DNA of 53,066 nucleotides, taken from the NCBI GenBank assembly GCA_023954855.1, contig JAGSGY010000034.1:1-53066 (forward strand), in the 5' to 3' direction. This document shows, one piece after another, positions 37,501-45,937 of the stretch (the first letter of the stretch is position 1; every line of letters begins with the position of its first letter). A program made the translations under genes and the position numbers. Origin of the DNA: Pseudomonadota bacterium (GTDB lineage Bacteria > Myxococcota_A > UBA796 > GCA-2862545). The notes beneath the pieces were generated by a model. The model did not search any database. It saw nothing but the letters and a program-made list of their open reading frames with translations, and had not been told where the DNA came from.

Positions 37501-39980
37501 GTCACTGGAAGGAGCCAGCACCCGACTACCTTTCCGAGTACGACGAGCTGTACGAGCTCGCGGTGGACATCGGCGACTTTGAGTATGCGTCCTACGCCGG
37601 CATGATGCACACGATCTGCGGCTTCTACGTGTCGTCGGATCTGCGTTCGTTGGCGCCGACTGCGCAGCGGTATGCCGAAATGATGCAGGAGGCCAATCAG
37701 GTCAACGGTCTCGCTGTACACGGCATGATGTACCAAGCCATGCTCAACCTGATGCGGGGCGCAGATGACCCTGTGGTGCTGACGGGAGCGGTCTTCAACG
37801 AGCCGGAGATGCTCGGGGTGTTCTTAGAGCTAAACGACCCGACCTGCCTGTTCGTCTTCCATTGCGTGAAGTGTGTTCTCGCGGGCTACCACGGAGAGTG
37901 GGACCAGGCACTGGACTTAGCAGGTGTCGCCCGCACATACATGCACGGCGCGGCGGCAACGCCTCACAAGGTCGCCCTTGAACAGTGGGAAGGGCTAGCC
38001 GCCGCTACCCTCGCGGCGACGACCGAGGATACAAGCAAACGCGAGGCCCTGCTGCAGCGAGCGGAGGACAGGCTAGCGCTTCTAGATCTATGGGCATCCC
38101 ACAACTCCATGGCTCATGGGCATCGCCCAGCACTGATTCGTGCGGCTATCGACAGCGCGCGCGGCGGTCCACATGCCCTCCTTGCCCTACAAGAAGCGGC
38201 GGATCAGGCGCGCGAACGAGGGCGTACCGTCGATGAAGCGGCCGCGCTGAGGTGTGCTGGAGAGCTGTGCCAGCGCACGGGCCTGCGGACTGCCGCCAAG
38301 GCGTATCTCATCGAGGCGAAGTTCGCGTTTGAGCGGTGGGGCGGCCAGAGCGTGGTGGCCGCGCTCGAGGGACGCTACCCCAGTTTGTTGGGCAATATCG
38401 CTGCTCGAGGCGAACATCGCTCTACCGCGTCATCCATCGCGGGAACGGGTGCTCTCGACGTCGACGTGTCTGCAGTTGTTCGCGCGTCGCAGGCCGTGGC
38501 GAAGGAGCTCGACCTAGACAAGTTGGTCGAGACCATTGTCAGACTCTCCGTCGAGACGAGTGGGGCGACGCGTTGCCTCGTGGTGAGCCCCCTAGAAGCA
38601 GGTCTGACGATTACATCGATGGGGGTCACCGAGCCTTTGGTGTCCGTCACTCACTGCAGCACGCCGCTAGCGGGATCTGGCGACGGGCCCGAGGGCATCA
38701 TCCAGTTTGTGGCCCGCACGCGCGAAGAGCTGGTACTGCACGACGCCCGAGTCTCCGAGCTCGGGGCCTCGGATTCCTACATCCGGGCCTCGGGGGTTCG
38801 CAGTGTGCTCTGCCTACCTATCGAGAGTCACGGTCACCTGCTAGCCGTGCTTTGCCTGGAGCACCGAGGGCTCGTGGGGGCGTTTACCCAAGACCGCGTC
38901 GCTCTGCTGCGGGTGCTGCTGGCTCAAGCGGCCATCTCGGTCGAGAACGCCAACCTGGTCGATACGCTTGAAGAGAAGGTGCGGGCACGAACTCAGCAAC
39001 TTGCGGCCGCGAATGAGGCCAAGAGCGACTTCTTACGTTCGATGAGCCACGAGCTGCGTACACCTCTGAACGGAATCTTGGGCTACTCCCGCCTCCTATT
39101 GGACCAAGGGCAACTGCAGCCCGGCCAGCTAGATGCCGTCGGCACGATTGAGCGTAGCGGCCGCCATCTTCTTTCGCTCATCAACGACATCCTCGACATG
39201 AACAAGATCGAGGCCGGCAAGCTCGACCTTGATCTCCACCCCATGCGCCTGACTGGGTTCGCTGCTGGCGTCACCAAGATCTTCCGCCCGGAAGCGGAGC
39301 GCAAGGGGCTGGCCATGGCCGTAATGAGCGGCCCAGATCTGCCAGAATGGATTGAGGCCGACGCGCGCAGGCTCCGTCAGATTCTGTTGAACCTAGTGGG
39401 CAACGCCGTGAAGTTCACGGGCGAAGGAGAGGTCGCCGTGACCATCGCCTCGGCGGGGCAACAACGAGCACACTTTGTCGTTCGCGACACCGGTCCAGGG
39501 ATCCCATCGGATCGGCTGGAGGGCATCTTCGACCCGTTCGAGCAGGCCGGTGGTTTTGAGCAGCGGGCCAAAGGGACTGGCTTGGGTCTGACGATTTCCC
39601 GTCAGATCGCGCGTCAAATGGGTGGCGACCTGACGGTCGAGAGTGAACTTGGCAAGGGCAGCGTGTTCACCCTGGAGATTCCTGTGAAGCCTTGCGCGGC
39701 ATTGAGTGACGCGAGTCTACTGCCCACGCCAGAGTCTGCTCCAGGAGATGCCTCCGCCAACTACTCGGAGGAGAAAGCGCCCACCGAATCCGAGTTGGGA
39801 ACCTTGATGGAGCTGCTAGCGGAGGGAGCTCTATCCGCCATCCAACAACGTGTACTGGACCTAGCAGCCGTCGATTCTGAACTCAAGCCCTTTGCGGACC
39901 GACTGTCTGCTTTGGCAAGAGACTTCGACGACGAGGGTATCGAGCGAGCGCTAGCGGCAGCGATGGAAGCTGGCGCGTGA
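34572..39980 (+). CDS. Ser/Thr kinase-ATPase-TPR-GAF-histidine kinase multidomain sensor
   Basis: 1,802 residues. Domain order: a kinase-like domain (1-265) with HDGGQAIVYRA, HLDVNPSN (His125, Asp127, Asn129 where Lys is usual) and LIDFGLST; an AAA/STAND ATPase (about 290-600) with GRSGMGKTALV and LVLFMDDLQWADLPSISLLK; a long helical TPR-like region (700-1260); GAF (about 1300-1470); HisKA (His1493 in [15 protein letters not shown]); HATPase_c with LLNLVGNAVKFTGEG, VRDTGPGIP and GTGLGLTISRQI; and a helical tail ending in ARDFDDEGIERAL. The family occurs in cyanobacteria, myxobacteria and others; HxDxNPSN in place of HRDxKxxN seems normal in it. No receiver is fused. Its start has GGGGAA just upstream. 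Confidence 0.93.
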   Translation: MKITGFRNLARLHDGGQAIVYRATRAADGRPVVLKMLRGPYPTPAQQARFRKEYDLTQHLAGSGVVVVEGWVNASGLPIIVLEDFGAESLERVWPKSAPPVADGIRVAIAIVEALQRVHDARVLHLDVNPSNIIYCEATGVVKLIDFGLSTDLPRQSASLRADLVMQGTLRFVAPEQTGRMNRSVDYRSDFYSLGATLYWLFTGQAPFSSDDPLELVHAHIARKPAPLPGVPAALSRVVLKLLCKNAEDRYQSTFGILADLRQCAAMIAGEVDGEGFYPGSEDRPSNFRIPERLYGREGELTSLLDAFDRVASGGREVVLVQGRSGMGKTALVLELQRSLVARRGVFVAGKFEQFKRGVPYASLATALRQFVRQLLTGREGDVLRWGERLTAAVSPNGRLLIQMIPELQHFLGEQPALPALPPLEAEARLHRTVRLFMRELATAEHPLVLFMDDLQWADLPSISLLKVLATDAGGSHVLILGAYRDKEVSAGHPLHGLLQDLETEQVPVSTVVLGPLTHGDVQRLMSDTLHLPIDEVADLAHWCRDKTAGNPFFLHRFLQSLSPGGLLRFDTEAGGWTWDLERIRALQVTDNVVSFLTDSLSRFSPGEQRQLQAASILGADFGVAELSAASGLSVEEVLEELARPLHEGLIEEISAGGDGTDVHFRFLHDRIQQAAYEAATLDTRQRLHQQFGERLLLRTEEAELSDELFDIVNHLNLGLVAPEQSYRLASLNVAAGRRALTSSAYEPADHYLRAAREILGDSAWVDQPERMREVTLIAARTAYLRSDYGQMDSLIADATLHARDDLDRIRALRIRIDALIVRNKNAKALDVGLRALKLLDIELPSTPTEADIGAGLGATFARLEDVDLDGIPDQTPPEDPASLLAMEMLCVLAPPAYYVNQALLPLLGVELVRLTLEHGPTPESSYGFALLGLVLCDVGHIDQGYEFGRLSWRLACRFDNKRMRVRSGHVFNGFSRHWKEPAPDYLSEYDELYELAVDIGDFEYASYAGMMHTICGFYVSSDLRSLAPTAQRYAEMMQEANQVNGLAVHGMMYQAMLNLMRGADDPVVLTGAVFNEPEMLGVFLELNDPTCLFVFHCVKCVLAGYHGEWDQALDLAGVARTYMHGAAATPHKVALEQWEGLAAATLAATTEDTSKREALLQRAEDRLALLDLWASHNSMAHGHRPALIRAAIDSARGGPHALLALQEAADQARERGRTVDEAAALRCAGELCQRTGLRTAAKAYLIEAKFAFERWGGQSVVAALEGRYPSLLGNIAARGEHRSTASSIAGTGALDVDVSAVVRASQAVAKELDLDKLVETIVRLSVETSGATRCLVVSPLEAGLTITSMGVTEPLVSVTHCSTPLAGSGDGPEGIIQFVARTREELVLHDARVSELGASDSYIRASGVRSVLCLPIESHGHLLAVLCLEHRGLVGAFTQDRVALLRVLLAQAAISVENANLVDTLEEKVRARTQQLAAANEAKSDFLRSMSHELRTPLNGILGYSRLLLDQGQLQPGQLDAVGTIERSGRHLLSLINDILDMNKIEAGKLDLDLHPMRLTGFAAGVTKIFRPEAERKGLAMAVMSGPDLPEWIEADARRLRQILLNLVGNAVKFTGEGEVAVTIASAGQQRAHFVVRDTGPGIPSDRLEGIFDPFEQAGGFEQRAKGTGLGLTISRQIARQMGGDLTVESELGKGSVFTLEIPVKPCAALSDASLLPTPESAPGDASANYSEEKAPTESELGTLMELLAEGALSAIQQRVLDLAAVDSELKPFADRLSALARDFDDEGIERALAAAMEAGA

Positions 39981-40140
39981 CGGACCGCACATACTGCTCG
40001 GCCTTGAAGGCAGCGATCCGAAGATGCCGATTCGCAGGGGCATCGTGAACGTATCGAACTGAAGAGCCAGGTCGGCCTGGGAACCCGTTCCAGCGCGACT
40101 ACTCACCGTGGGGAACCCGGCCAAGTCGCTTGCGGCAAGG

Positions 40141-43119
40141 CTAGCTCGCGGCTTCCTCGACGGCTGCCAGTGCCACCAGTGCCTCGTCAAAGGCAAAGGC
40201 GTCCACGCACTCTCGCAGCACGGCGACGTGGTCCCCGTCGGAGAGCTCGGCGAGCTGCCCCCAAAGTCCGTCCATGTGCTTGAGTGCCTTTGTGTCTCCG
40301 ACTTCAAGCATTCGGCGAAGCTCGCAGAGTCGCTCGGTCAGTTCTCCGGCGTCGACCGGCGGGCCCGCGGGCGCCTCGGGCAGTGGTGCAAGAGCGGCTA
40401 GCTCGTCGAGTACGGGCGCTAGGCTCGCATAGAAGCGCTCAAGCTCTGGGCCAGCAGAGCCGCCGCGAAGCGCCGTCTCGAGGTCGCTGCTGGCGCGGTA
40501 CAATTCGAGTGCGCCGATGTTTCCTGCGGCGCCGCGCACTGCGTGAACCCTGTCTCGAGCTGCCAGATAGTTCTCGGCTGCCACGTCCGCGCGAACCTTG
40601 GCTTCAAGGTCCATCTGCTCGCGTCCGAATCCCAGCAAGATCTTGCGGTAGAGGGCATGGTTGCCCCGAAGCCTCCTTAGACCATCTGCCACATCGATGT
40701 GAGTAAGACCGAGGTCGGCGGGCAGGTCCTCCACCCTTGGCGCTATCGGAGCGGGACCCGCGACTGGAGCTACCCCCGGTTCTAGGCGGCCGATGGCTGT
40801 CAGCAGTCTCACGGTAACGTCGACTAGACGGTCCGGATCGAGGGGTTTGGTAATCACATCGTCCATGCCAGCTTCGATGCACATACGATGCTCGTCGGAG
40901 CTTGCATGTGCCGTCAACGCCATGATGGGAAGGACGTTCTTGCTGAACCGTTTGCGAAGTTGACGGGTTGCTTCGCGTCCGTCCATGCGCGGCATCTGGA
41001 TGTCCATCCACACAACATCGAACTCGGCCCGCTCTCCTGTGAAGGCATCGACTGCAGCTTGGCCGTCGTTCACCATGGTGATTTCCGCGTCGGCGTCCTC
41101 GAGCAGCTGGGAGATTAGAAGCTGGTTGGTTTGATTATCCTCGGCCACCAAGATGCGGGCTCCGGCCAGGTTCGCGCCGAGTGGTCCAGGTGCGGCGGCC
41201 TCGGGAATGCGAGAAGCGGAGACGTCCATCAACGCGTCGTGCAGCCGCGAGGGACTCACTGGCTTCTCTAGGACGTGCCGGACCACAGGATGTCTTGCGG
41301 CCAACAAGGCGTCCGCGTGGGCGGTCACCAAGACCACCGGAAGCGAATCCAGACGGTTGTCGGCGCGAATGGCTGCGGTGGCCTCGACACCGTCCATACC
41401 CGGCATCTTCCAATCCATGAGCACAAGGTCGAACCCCGCGCCGGCGGGAGTGTCATGCACCGCGTCGAGTGCGGCCTCTCCGCTGGACACTACGACGGCA
41501 TCGACCCCAAAGGAGGACAGCATGCCGCTCATGACTTCCCTGGCAACCTCGTTGTCGTCAACGACGAGCACGCGCATTCCATCGAGCATCACCCCATGAG
41601 GCTGAAGCTCGCCGGGCGCGGCCAATGAGATGTCGAACCGGAATGTGCTACCGACGCCGGGCTTGCTGCGGACATCAATGGAGCCGTCCATCAGCTCAAC
41701 CAGCCCCCGACAGATGGAGAGTCCCAGCCCGGAACCGCCGTAGCGACGCGTCGTGGAGTCGTCCGCCTGCACGAACGGAGAGAACAGGCGAGAGGCCTGC
41801 TCTTCGGTCAAACCGATGCCAGTGTCCTCCACTGAGAACTGGACCCTGTACCGGTCGTCGGCCGACTGGAGCAGTGCGACACCGACGATGATCTCGCCCG
41901 ACTCGGTGAACTTCAGCGCATTGTCGACCAGGTTGGCGAGCACTTGCCGGAGCCGAACAGGGTCGCCGCGAAAGCGCATCGGCATGCTCACGGTGTGGAA
42001 GAGAAGCTCAAGACCCTTGTCGCCGGCGCGGGTCCCGTAGAGCACCCCGAGCTCGCGCAGCACCTCCTCGACGTCGAAGTCCACATCCTCAAGCACCACG
42101 CGCCCCGCCTCGATCTTCGACACGTCAAGAACTTCATCAATGAGTATGAGAAGCGCCTTCGCAGAGGACTGTGCTTGTTCGAGATAGCGACGTTGACGTG
42201 CGGTCAAATCGGTTCGTAGGGCCAGATAGATCATGCCGAGTGCGCCATTCATCGGTGTTCGGATCTCATGACTCATGGTCGCCAAAAAGCGCGTCTTTGC
42301 CTCACTTGCAGCCTCGGCAGCCACGATCGCGTCACGCAGCTCAGCGGTGCGGTCGGCGACCGTCTGCTCGAGGTCGTCCTTGTGCTGCTCCAGGTCGTCG
42401 CGGGCGCGCTTGGTCTCCTTGGTTCGCGCAGCGATGATCTCGAGCATTTGGTTGAACTCGCGGGACAGCACGCCGAGTTCGTCGTCGCGATCGACCGTCA
42501 CCCGCTCACCGAGGACCTCACTTGTCTGCACGTGCTTCACGGCGTTGATCAAGCGCAGCACGGGCCCTGAGATTGTGCTTTCTAGCAGCAGCGCTAGGCC
42601 GATGGCTAAGGTCAGCCCGACGATCAGCATGAGCACAAAGCCCACCATCGCGTCGCGAGTGGCTTCCTGGCGCGGTTTGGGACTCGCGCGAAGGATGAGC
42701 ACGCCCATAGACTCCCCGTCTTGGACCACCGGATAGACGAACTGGGCACGACCGTCGGAATGGTGCAGGACACCGGGGGGCGCCTCACGGTCCAGGGGTT
42801 CGTCCGGCACGCCCTCAACGCGATAGATCGCGAAGATCTGTCCCGAGGCGTCTCGTAGCTCTGCGAGCTCCACGAGAGGCTCGGTAGAGAGGGTGCCAAG
42901 CACCGCTGTCGCCGCGTCGGGATCCAGGAATTCCAGAGCGGAGAGGCTATTGGCACCAACAAGGTGGGCGCTGGTCTCGAGCTGCCGGTCGACCCGGACG
43001 TTGGCGTTCTCAAGTTGCTGGTAGAGCGCAAGCCCTGTGAGTAGGGTCAGAACCACGAATGCGATGGTGGCCTGAAGTAGGACCAGCTTGGCACGCAAAG
43101 GTAGATTTCGGAACGTCAT
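40141..43119 (-). CDS. Hybrid sensor histidine kinase with two receivers and HPt
   Basis: 992 residues. TM1 (about 10-30), a periplasmic domain (about 35-160, CHASE8-like), TM2 (about 165-190), HAMP, a coiled coil, HisKA (MSHEIRTPMNGALGMIYL), HATPase_c with LANLVDNALKFTESG, VEDTGIGLT and GSGLGLSICRGL. The first receiver has VLVVDDNEVAREVMSGM and LVLMDWKMPGMDG; the second ILVAEDNQTNQLLISQLL and VVWMDIQMPRMDG. The HPt domain (about 820-920) has VHAVRGAAGNIG as the acceptor. A helical tail ends in DAFAFDEALVAL. It can run a complete His-Asp-His relay. It is the last gene of a six-gene reverse operon and overlaps the YfiR-like gene by ATGA. Confidence 0.94.
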   Translation of the reverse strand: MTFRNLPLRAKLVLLQATIAFVVLTLLTGLALYQQLENANVRVDRQLETSAHLVGANSLSALEFLDPDAATAVLGTLSTEPLVELAELRDASGQIFAIYRVEGVPDEPLDREAPPGVLHHSDGRAQFVYPVVQDGESMGVLILRASPKPRQEATRDAMVGFVLMLIVGLTLAIGLALLLESTISGPVLRLINAVKHVQTSEVLGERVTVDRDDELGVLSREFNQMLEIIAARTKETKRARDDLEQHKDDLEQTVADRTAELRDAIVAAEAASEAKTRFLATMSHEIRTPMNGALGMIYLALRTDLTARQRRYLEQAQSSAKALLILIDEVLDVSKIEAGRVVLEDVDFDVEEVLRELGVLYGTRAGDKGLELLFHTVSMPMRFRGDPVRLRQVLANLVDNALKFTESGEIIVGVALLQSADDRYRVQFSVEDTGIGLTEEQASRLFSPFVQADDSTTRRYGGSGLGLSICRGLVELMDGSIDVRSKPGVGSTFRFDISLAAPGELQPHGVMLDGMRVLVVDDNEVAREVMSGMLSSFGVDAVVVSSGEAALDAVHDTPAGAGFDLVLMDWKMPGMDGVEATAAIRADNRLDSLPVVLVTAHADALLAARHPVVRHVLEKPVSPSRLHDALMDVSASRIPEAAAPGPLGANLAGARILVAEDNQTNQLLISQLLEDADAEITMVNDGQAAVDAFTGERAEFDVVWMDIQMPRMDGREATRQLRKRFSKNVLPIMALTAHASSDEHRMCIEAGMDDVITKPLDPDRLVDVTVRLLTAIGRLEPGVAPVAGPAPIAPRVEDLPADLGLTHIDVADGLRRLRGNHALYRKILLGFGREQMDLEAKVRADVAAENYLAARDRVHAVRGAAGNIGALELYRASSDLETALRGGSAGPELERFYASLAPVLDELAALAPLPEAPAGPPVDAGELTERLCELRRMLEVGDTKALKHMDGLWGQLAELSDGDHVAVLRECVDAFAFDEALVALAAVEEAAS

Positions 43120-43643
43120 TGCCCGGTTCTCCGCGCCAGCTTGAGCAGCTGTGATGATGCCTTGAGGGACGCGAGGTCGAGGGCATCCGTGTCGATCTCG
43201 AAGCGGACACGACCCCCGTCCATCACGAAGCGGATGGCGGCCCCGGCCCCGATGCTCTCGTCGCTATCGGCGACCAGGAGAGTAGGACGTCCATCAAAGA
43301 CCTCGGAAACCTCGCTCACCGAAAAGCCGCTTTCCGCACCTAGGTAGACCAGTTCGCAGTCCGTGGTCGAATTTACGGAATCGAGGGCGTCTACCTCGAA
43401 CTCACGACCCTCAAGACCCCCCCGACCAGCGATCGCCTCGAGCGTGCTCTGGACCTCAGGCGCATTGAGCGTGCAGTAGCGGAATGGCTCGGAGGTCTCG
43501 TCCTCGGGCCAGCTGACGTAGTGGGTAAAGCGGATCAAGAACAGTGCCTTCACTTCCTCCGCGGAGGGATTTGCAAACACAGGCGGAGCCACGCCGAGCA
43601 TCAGCCCGGCAACAGCGCCTGCAAGCCAGCGGCGCGACTTCAT
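43116..43643 (-). CDS. YfiR-like periplasmic protein (DUF4154)
   Basis: 175 residues, the family length. Signal peptide MKSRRWLAGAVAGLMLGVAP, cut near VFA-NPS. The mature part has the DUF4154 signature VKALFLIRFTHYVSWPED, then RYCTLNAPEVQSTL, CELVYLGAESGFSVSEV and RPTLLVADSDESIGAGAAI, ending with RVRFEIDTDALDLASLKASS and LLKLARRTG. YfiR-type proteins are periplasmic inhibitors of membrane signalling proteins; here the target is most likely the hybrid kinase encoded directly downstream. The ATG overlaps the TonB receptor stop by one base (TAATG). Confidence 0.92.
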   Translation of the reverse strand: MKSRRWLAGAVAGLMLGVAPPVFANPSAEEVKALFLIRFTHYVSWPEDETSEPFRYCTLNAPEVQSTLEAIAGRGGLEGREFEVDALDSVNSTTDCELVYLGAESGFSVSEVSEVFDGRPTLLVADSDESIGAGAAIRFVMDGGRVRFEIDTDALDLASLKASSQLLKLARRTGQ

Positions 43644-45937
43644 TAGAGCTCGAACTGCAACTTAAAGTGAAACTCGCGGCCGGGCTGCGGGTGATAAGCC
43701 GGGATGAAACCAGAAGGGTTCGCGACTGCTCCTTGGTCGACAGGTCGCACGCCCGAGCCGGATTGCCTCCCGGCCGTCATCCACCGTGTACCGAGCACAT
43801 TGTTTACCGCCAGCTGTGGCCGTAGTTGAGTTCGACCGGCGTATAGATTCTTGCCAGTAAGGGCCAGGTTCACGATGGCATGACCCGGCACATGCCCATC
43901 CGCTTCCCCGTCGCGTACGTAGTCGTAGTTGTCCGCGATAAACGTCGAGTCGGCCGGGTGCCAGTACCGATTCGAGTCGGGTGCCAGGGCAGGCGAGGCA
44001 AGATTGAGCCGAACGTTCGCGTCGAGTTTGTCGAGTACGTCGACGGTGACTCCGGCGTTGACTTGATGGGCTGGCACGTTGGGTATCTCGCTGAAGCCGT
44101 CACCCAGCGTCACCACATAGTTTGTGCTGACGCGTACGCGGTCCGCGACCTGGACGTCGACGATGCCAGTGGCCCCGAAGAAGCTCGCGGTGCCCTCGTT
44201 CTGGTAGTAGTCCGAGAGTTGTCCCAACGGGCCAATCGGAACGGCAGCTGTGTCTCGGTTCGGCAGCACCTGAATGAGATTGACCGCCCAGCTCTGAGAG
44301 ACCGAGCCTGTCAGGGCTAAACTCTCGCCGACTCTCGCTCGTGACCACAGCTCGGCGGTTCGAATCTTCTGCGGCAGCAAGTGAGTGTTGCCGCGCCACT
44401 CGTCGTACAACTCGAAGATGGTGGGCGCCTTGTAGGCCTCGCCATAGAGCAGCTTCACGACCACTCCGTCGCCGGGTCGCAACACAAGCGCTGCCCGGGG
44501 ATTGAACGAGGTTGGGTACAGCGAGTCCGCGTCGACACGGGCGCCAACGGTCAGGGTGTGCCTACCGAGCTGCTGCTCGTCTTGCAGGAACACGCCCGCG
44601 TTCGCGGAGAAGAACACGGGCTGCACCGAGGCACCGCCATCTGGGAAGGTCGATGGGTTGATGGTCGAGCCGGCCTCAAGCCCCGGTCCGACGCCGATGG
44701 CGAAGTACTGGCGGGTCTGATGCTGTAGCTGGAAGCCCGCCGTCAGCCGGTTTGAGAACGTCTCGTGCTCGGATAGCGAGACGTCAACTTGCTGGTCCAA
44801 GCCGGTCAATAGACCCTCGCCAAGGTAGTTCTTGCGGACCGGTATGTCGCGTCCGCCTGCAGGCCGGTACTGGTACGTGTAGTAGAAGGCGGTGCCGGGC
44901 AGCACGCGTGTCGAGCGGTGCAGCAAGGTGGTCTCAGCCTGCACGCGCTCTGAGATTGGCATTCGCGAACGAGCAAATGCGCTGTACCCCTGATGGTGGG
45001 CTTGGAACTCACGGTCAGGGTCGTTCGCGAAGTATTCATAGCCCACGACTTCGCTGCCGAGGCCCTCTCGGCGGTCCCAGAACTGCAGCCCGATCTCGAA
45101 GTTGTCTGCCGTCACTCGTGCGCGCAGAGAGAGATCCTCGATACTCGTGTCGAAGCCTTCGGGGAGCGCCTCCCCAGCCGGTCCCGGGCTGGCAGCCTCA
45201 GTCCCATCCACCAATGCGGTATCTGGATGTACGTTGTCGGTGAAGTAGTTGCCGGGGTCGGCGCGTCCGATACCGCCATCGCCCCGGGATCTGTACACCC
45301 GGCCCGCGAGTTGCACGGCAACCTTGTCGGTGATGCGCGCTGCGACGAGCAGCTCAGGGGCAATCGTTCCCCAGCTGCCAACGCCCATCCGGGCATCGAC
45401 GTGGACCGACTCGCCTTGTTCCAACAGGTCTTCGGGTCGGCTGGTGATCACGTGGATGACGCCGGCGTAGGCGTTGGCTCCATACAGGGCCGAGCCCGGT
45501 CCGCTGATGATCTCCACACGCTCAACGTCGATGAGGTGGTGTTCGAAGCCGAGGTGCCGCGACCAGCCGTTTGAGACATCGTTGACCACGACCCCATCGA
45601 CCATCACAAGCACCTTGGTCTGTCCAACGTCGCCCTGACCGCGGAACAGGAAGTGTGTGGGGTACTCGCCAGCCGGCTGACCCGAGCCAACCACATAGCC
45701 GGGAACATCCATGAGCAGCTCGTGAAGCGTGCGGTACCCGCGGCGATCGATCATCTCTTTGGTCACGACCACGACATTGGCGGGGGCCTCCTCAAGAGGC
45801 TGCGCCCGACGCGCTGCGGTCACGACGTCGATCTGCATCAACTGCTCAAGGTCGTATGAGAGAAGGTCGTCGAGGTCGGTGTCTCCGGCGGACGCCTGCG
45901 GGATGAGGCCGAGGATTGAGAGCGCACCCCACATCAT
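43643..45937 (-). CDS. TonB-dependent outer-membrane receptor
   Basis: 764 residues. A short signal peptide (ends IPQASA), then a plug domain with QIDVVTAARRAQPLEEAPAN, VVVVTKEMIDRRGYRTLHEL, LFRGQGDVGQTKVLVMVDGV and VERVEIISGPGSALYGANAY. The rest is a beta-barrel of alternating residues, with late blocks KLLYGEAYKAPTIFELYDEW and LRPQLAVNNVLGTR and a C-terminal Phe-x-Leu (HFKLQFEL) as outer-membrane barrels end. Its place between a receiver gene and a YfiR/hybrid-kinase pair, with base-level overlaps on both sides, suggests a signal receptor rather than nutrient uptake alone. No N-terminal signalling (STN) domain is visible. Confidence 0.94.
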   Translation of the reverse strand: MMWGALSILGLIPQASAGDTDLDDLLSYDLEQLMQIDVVTAARRAQPLEEAPANVVVVTKEMIDRRGYRTLHELLMDVPGYVVGSGQPAGEYPTHFLFRGQGDVGQTKVLVMVDGVVVNDVSNGWSRHLGFEHHLIDVERVEIISGPGSALYGANAYAGVIHVITSRPEDLLEQGESVHVDARMGVGSWGTIAPELLVAARITDKVAVQLAGRVYRSRGDGGIGRADPGNYFTDNVHPDTALVDGTEAASPGPAGEALPEGFDTSIEDLSLRARVTADNFEIGLQFWDRREGLGSEVVGYEYFANDPDREFQAHHQGYSAFARSRMPISERVQAETTLLHRSTRVLPGTAFYYTYQYRPAGGRDIPVRKNYLGEGLLTGLDQQVDVSLSEHETFSNRLTAGFQLQHQTRQYFAIGVGPGLEAGSTINPSTFPDGGASVQPVFFSANAGVFLQDEQQLGRHTLTVGARVDADSLYPTSFNPRAALVLRPGDGVVVKLLYGEAYKAPTIFELYDEWRGNTHLLPQKIRTAELWSRARVGESLALTGSVSQSWAVNLIQVLPNRDTAAVPIGPLGQLSDYYQNEGTASFFGATGIVDVQVADRVRVSTNYVVTLGDGFSEIPNVPAHQVNAGVTVDVLDKLDANVRLNLASPALAPDSNRYWHPADSTFIADNYDYVRDGEADGHVPGHAIVNLALTGKNLYAGRTQLRPQLAVNNVLGTRWMTAGRQSGSGVRPVDQGAVANPSGFIPAYHPQPGREFHFKLQFEL

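Noticed and set aside
40063-40093. Short hairpins CCAGG-TCGG-CCTGG and GGAAC-CC-GTTCC in the convergent gap
   Set aside because: Stems of only 5 bp without a T tract; too weak to call a terminator.
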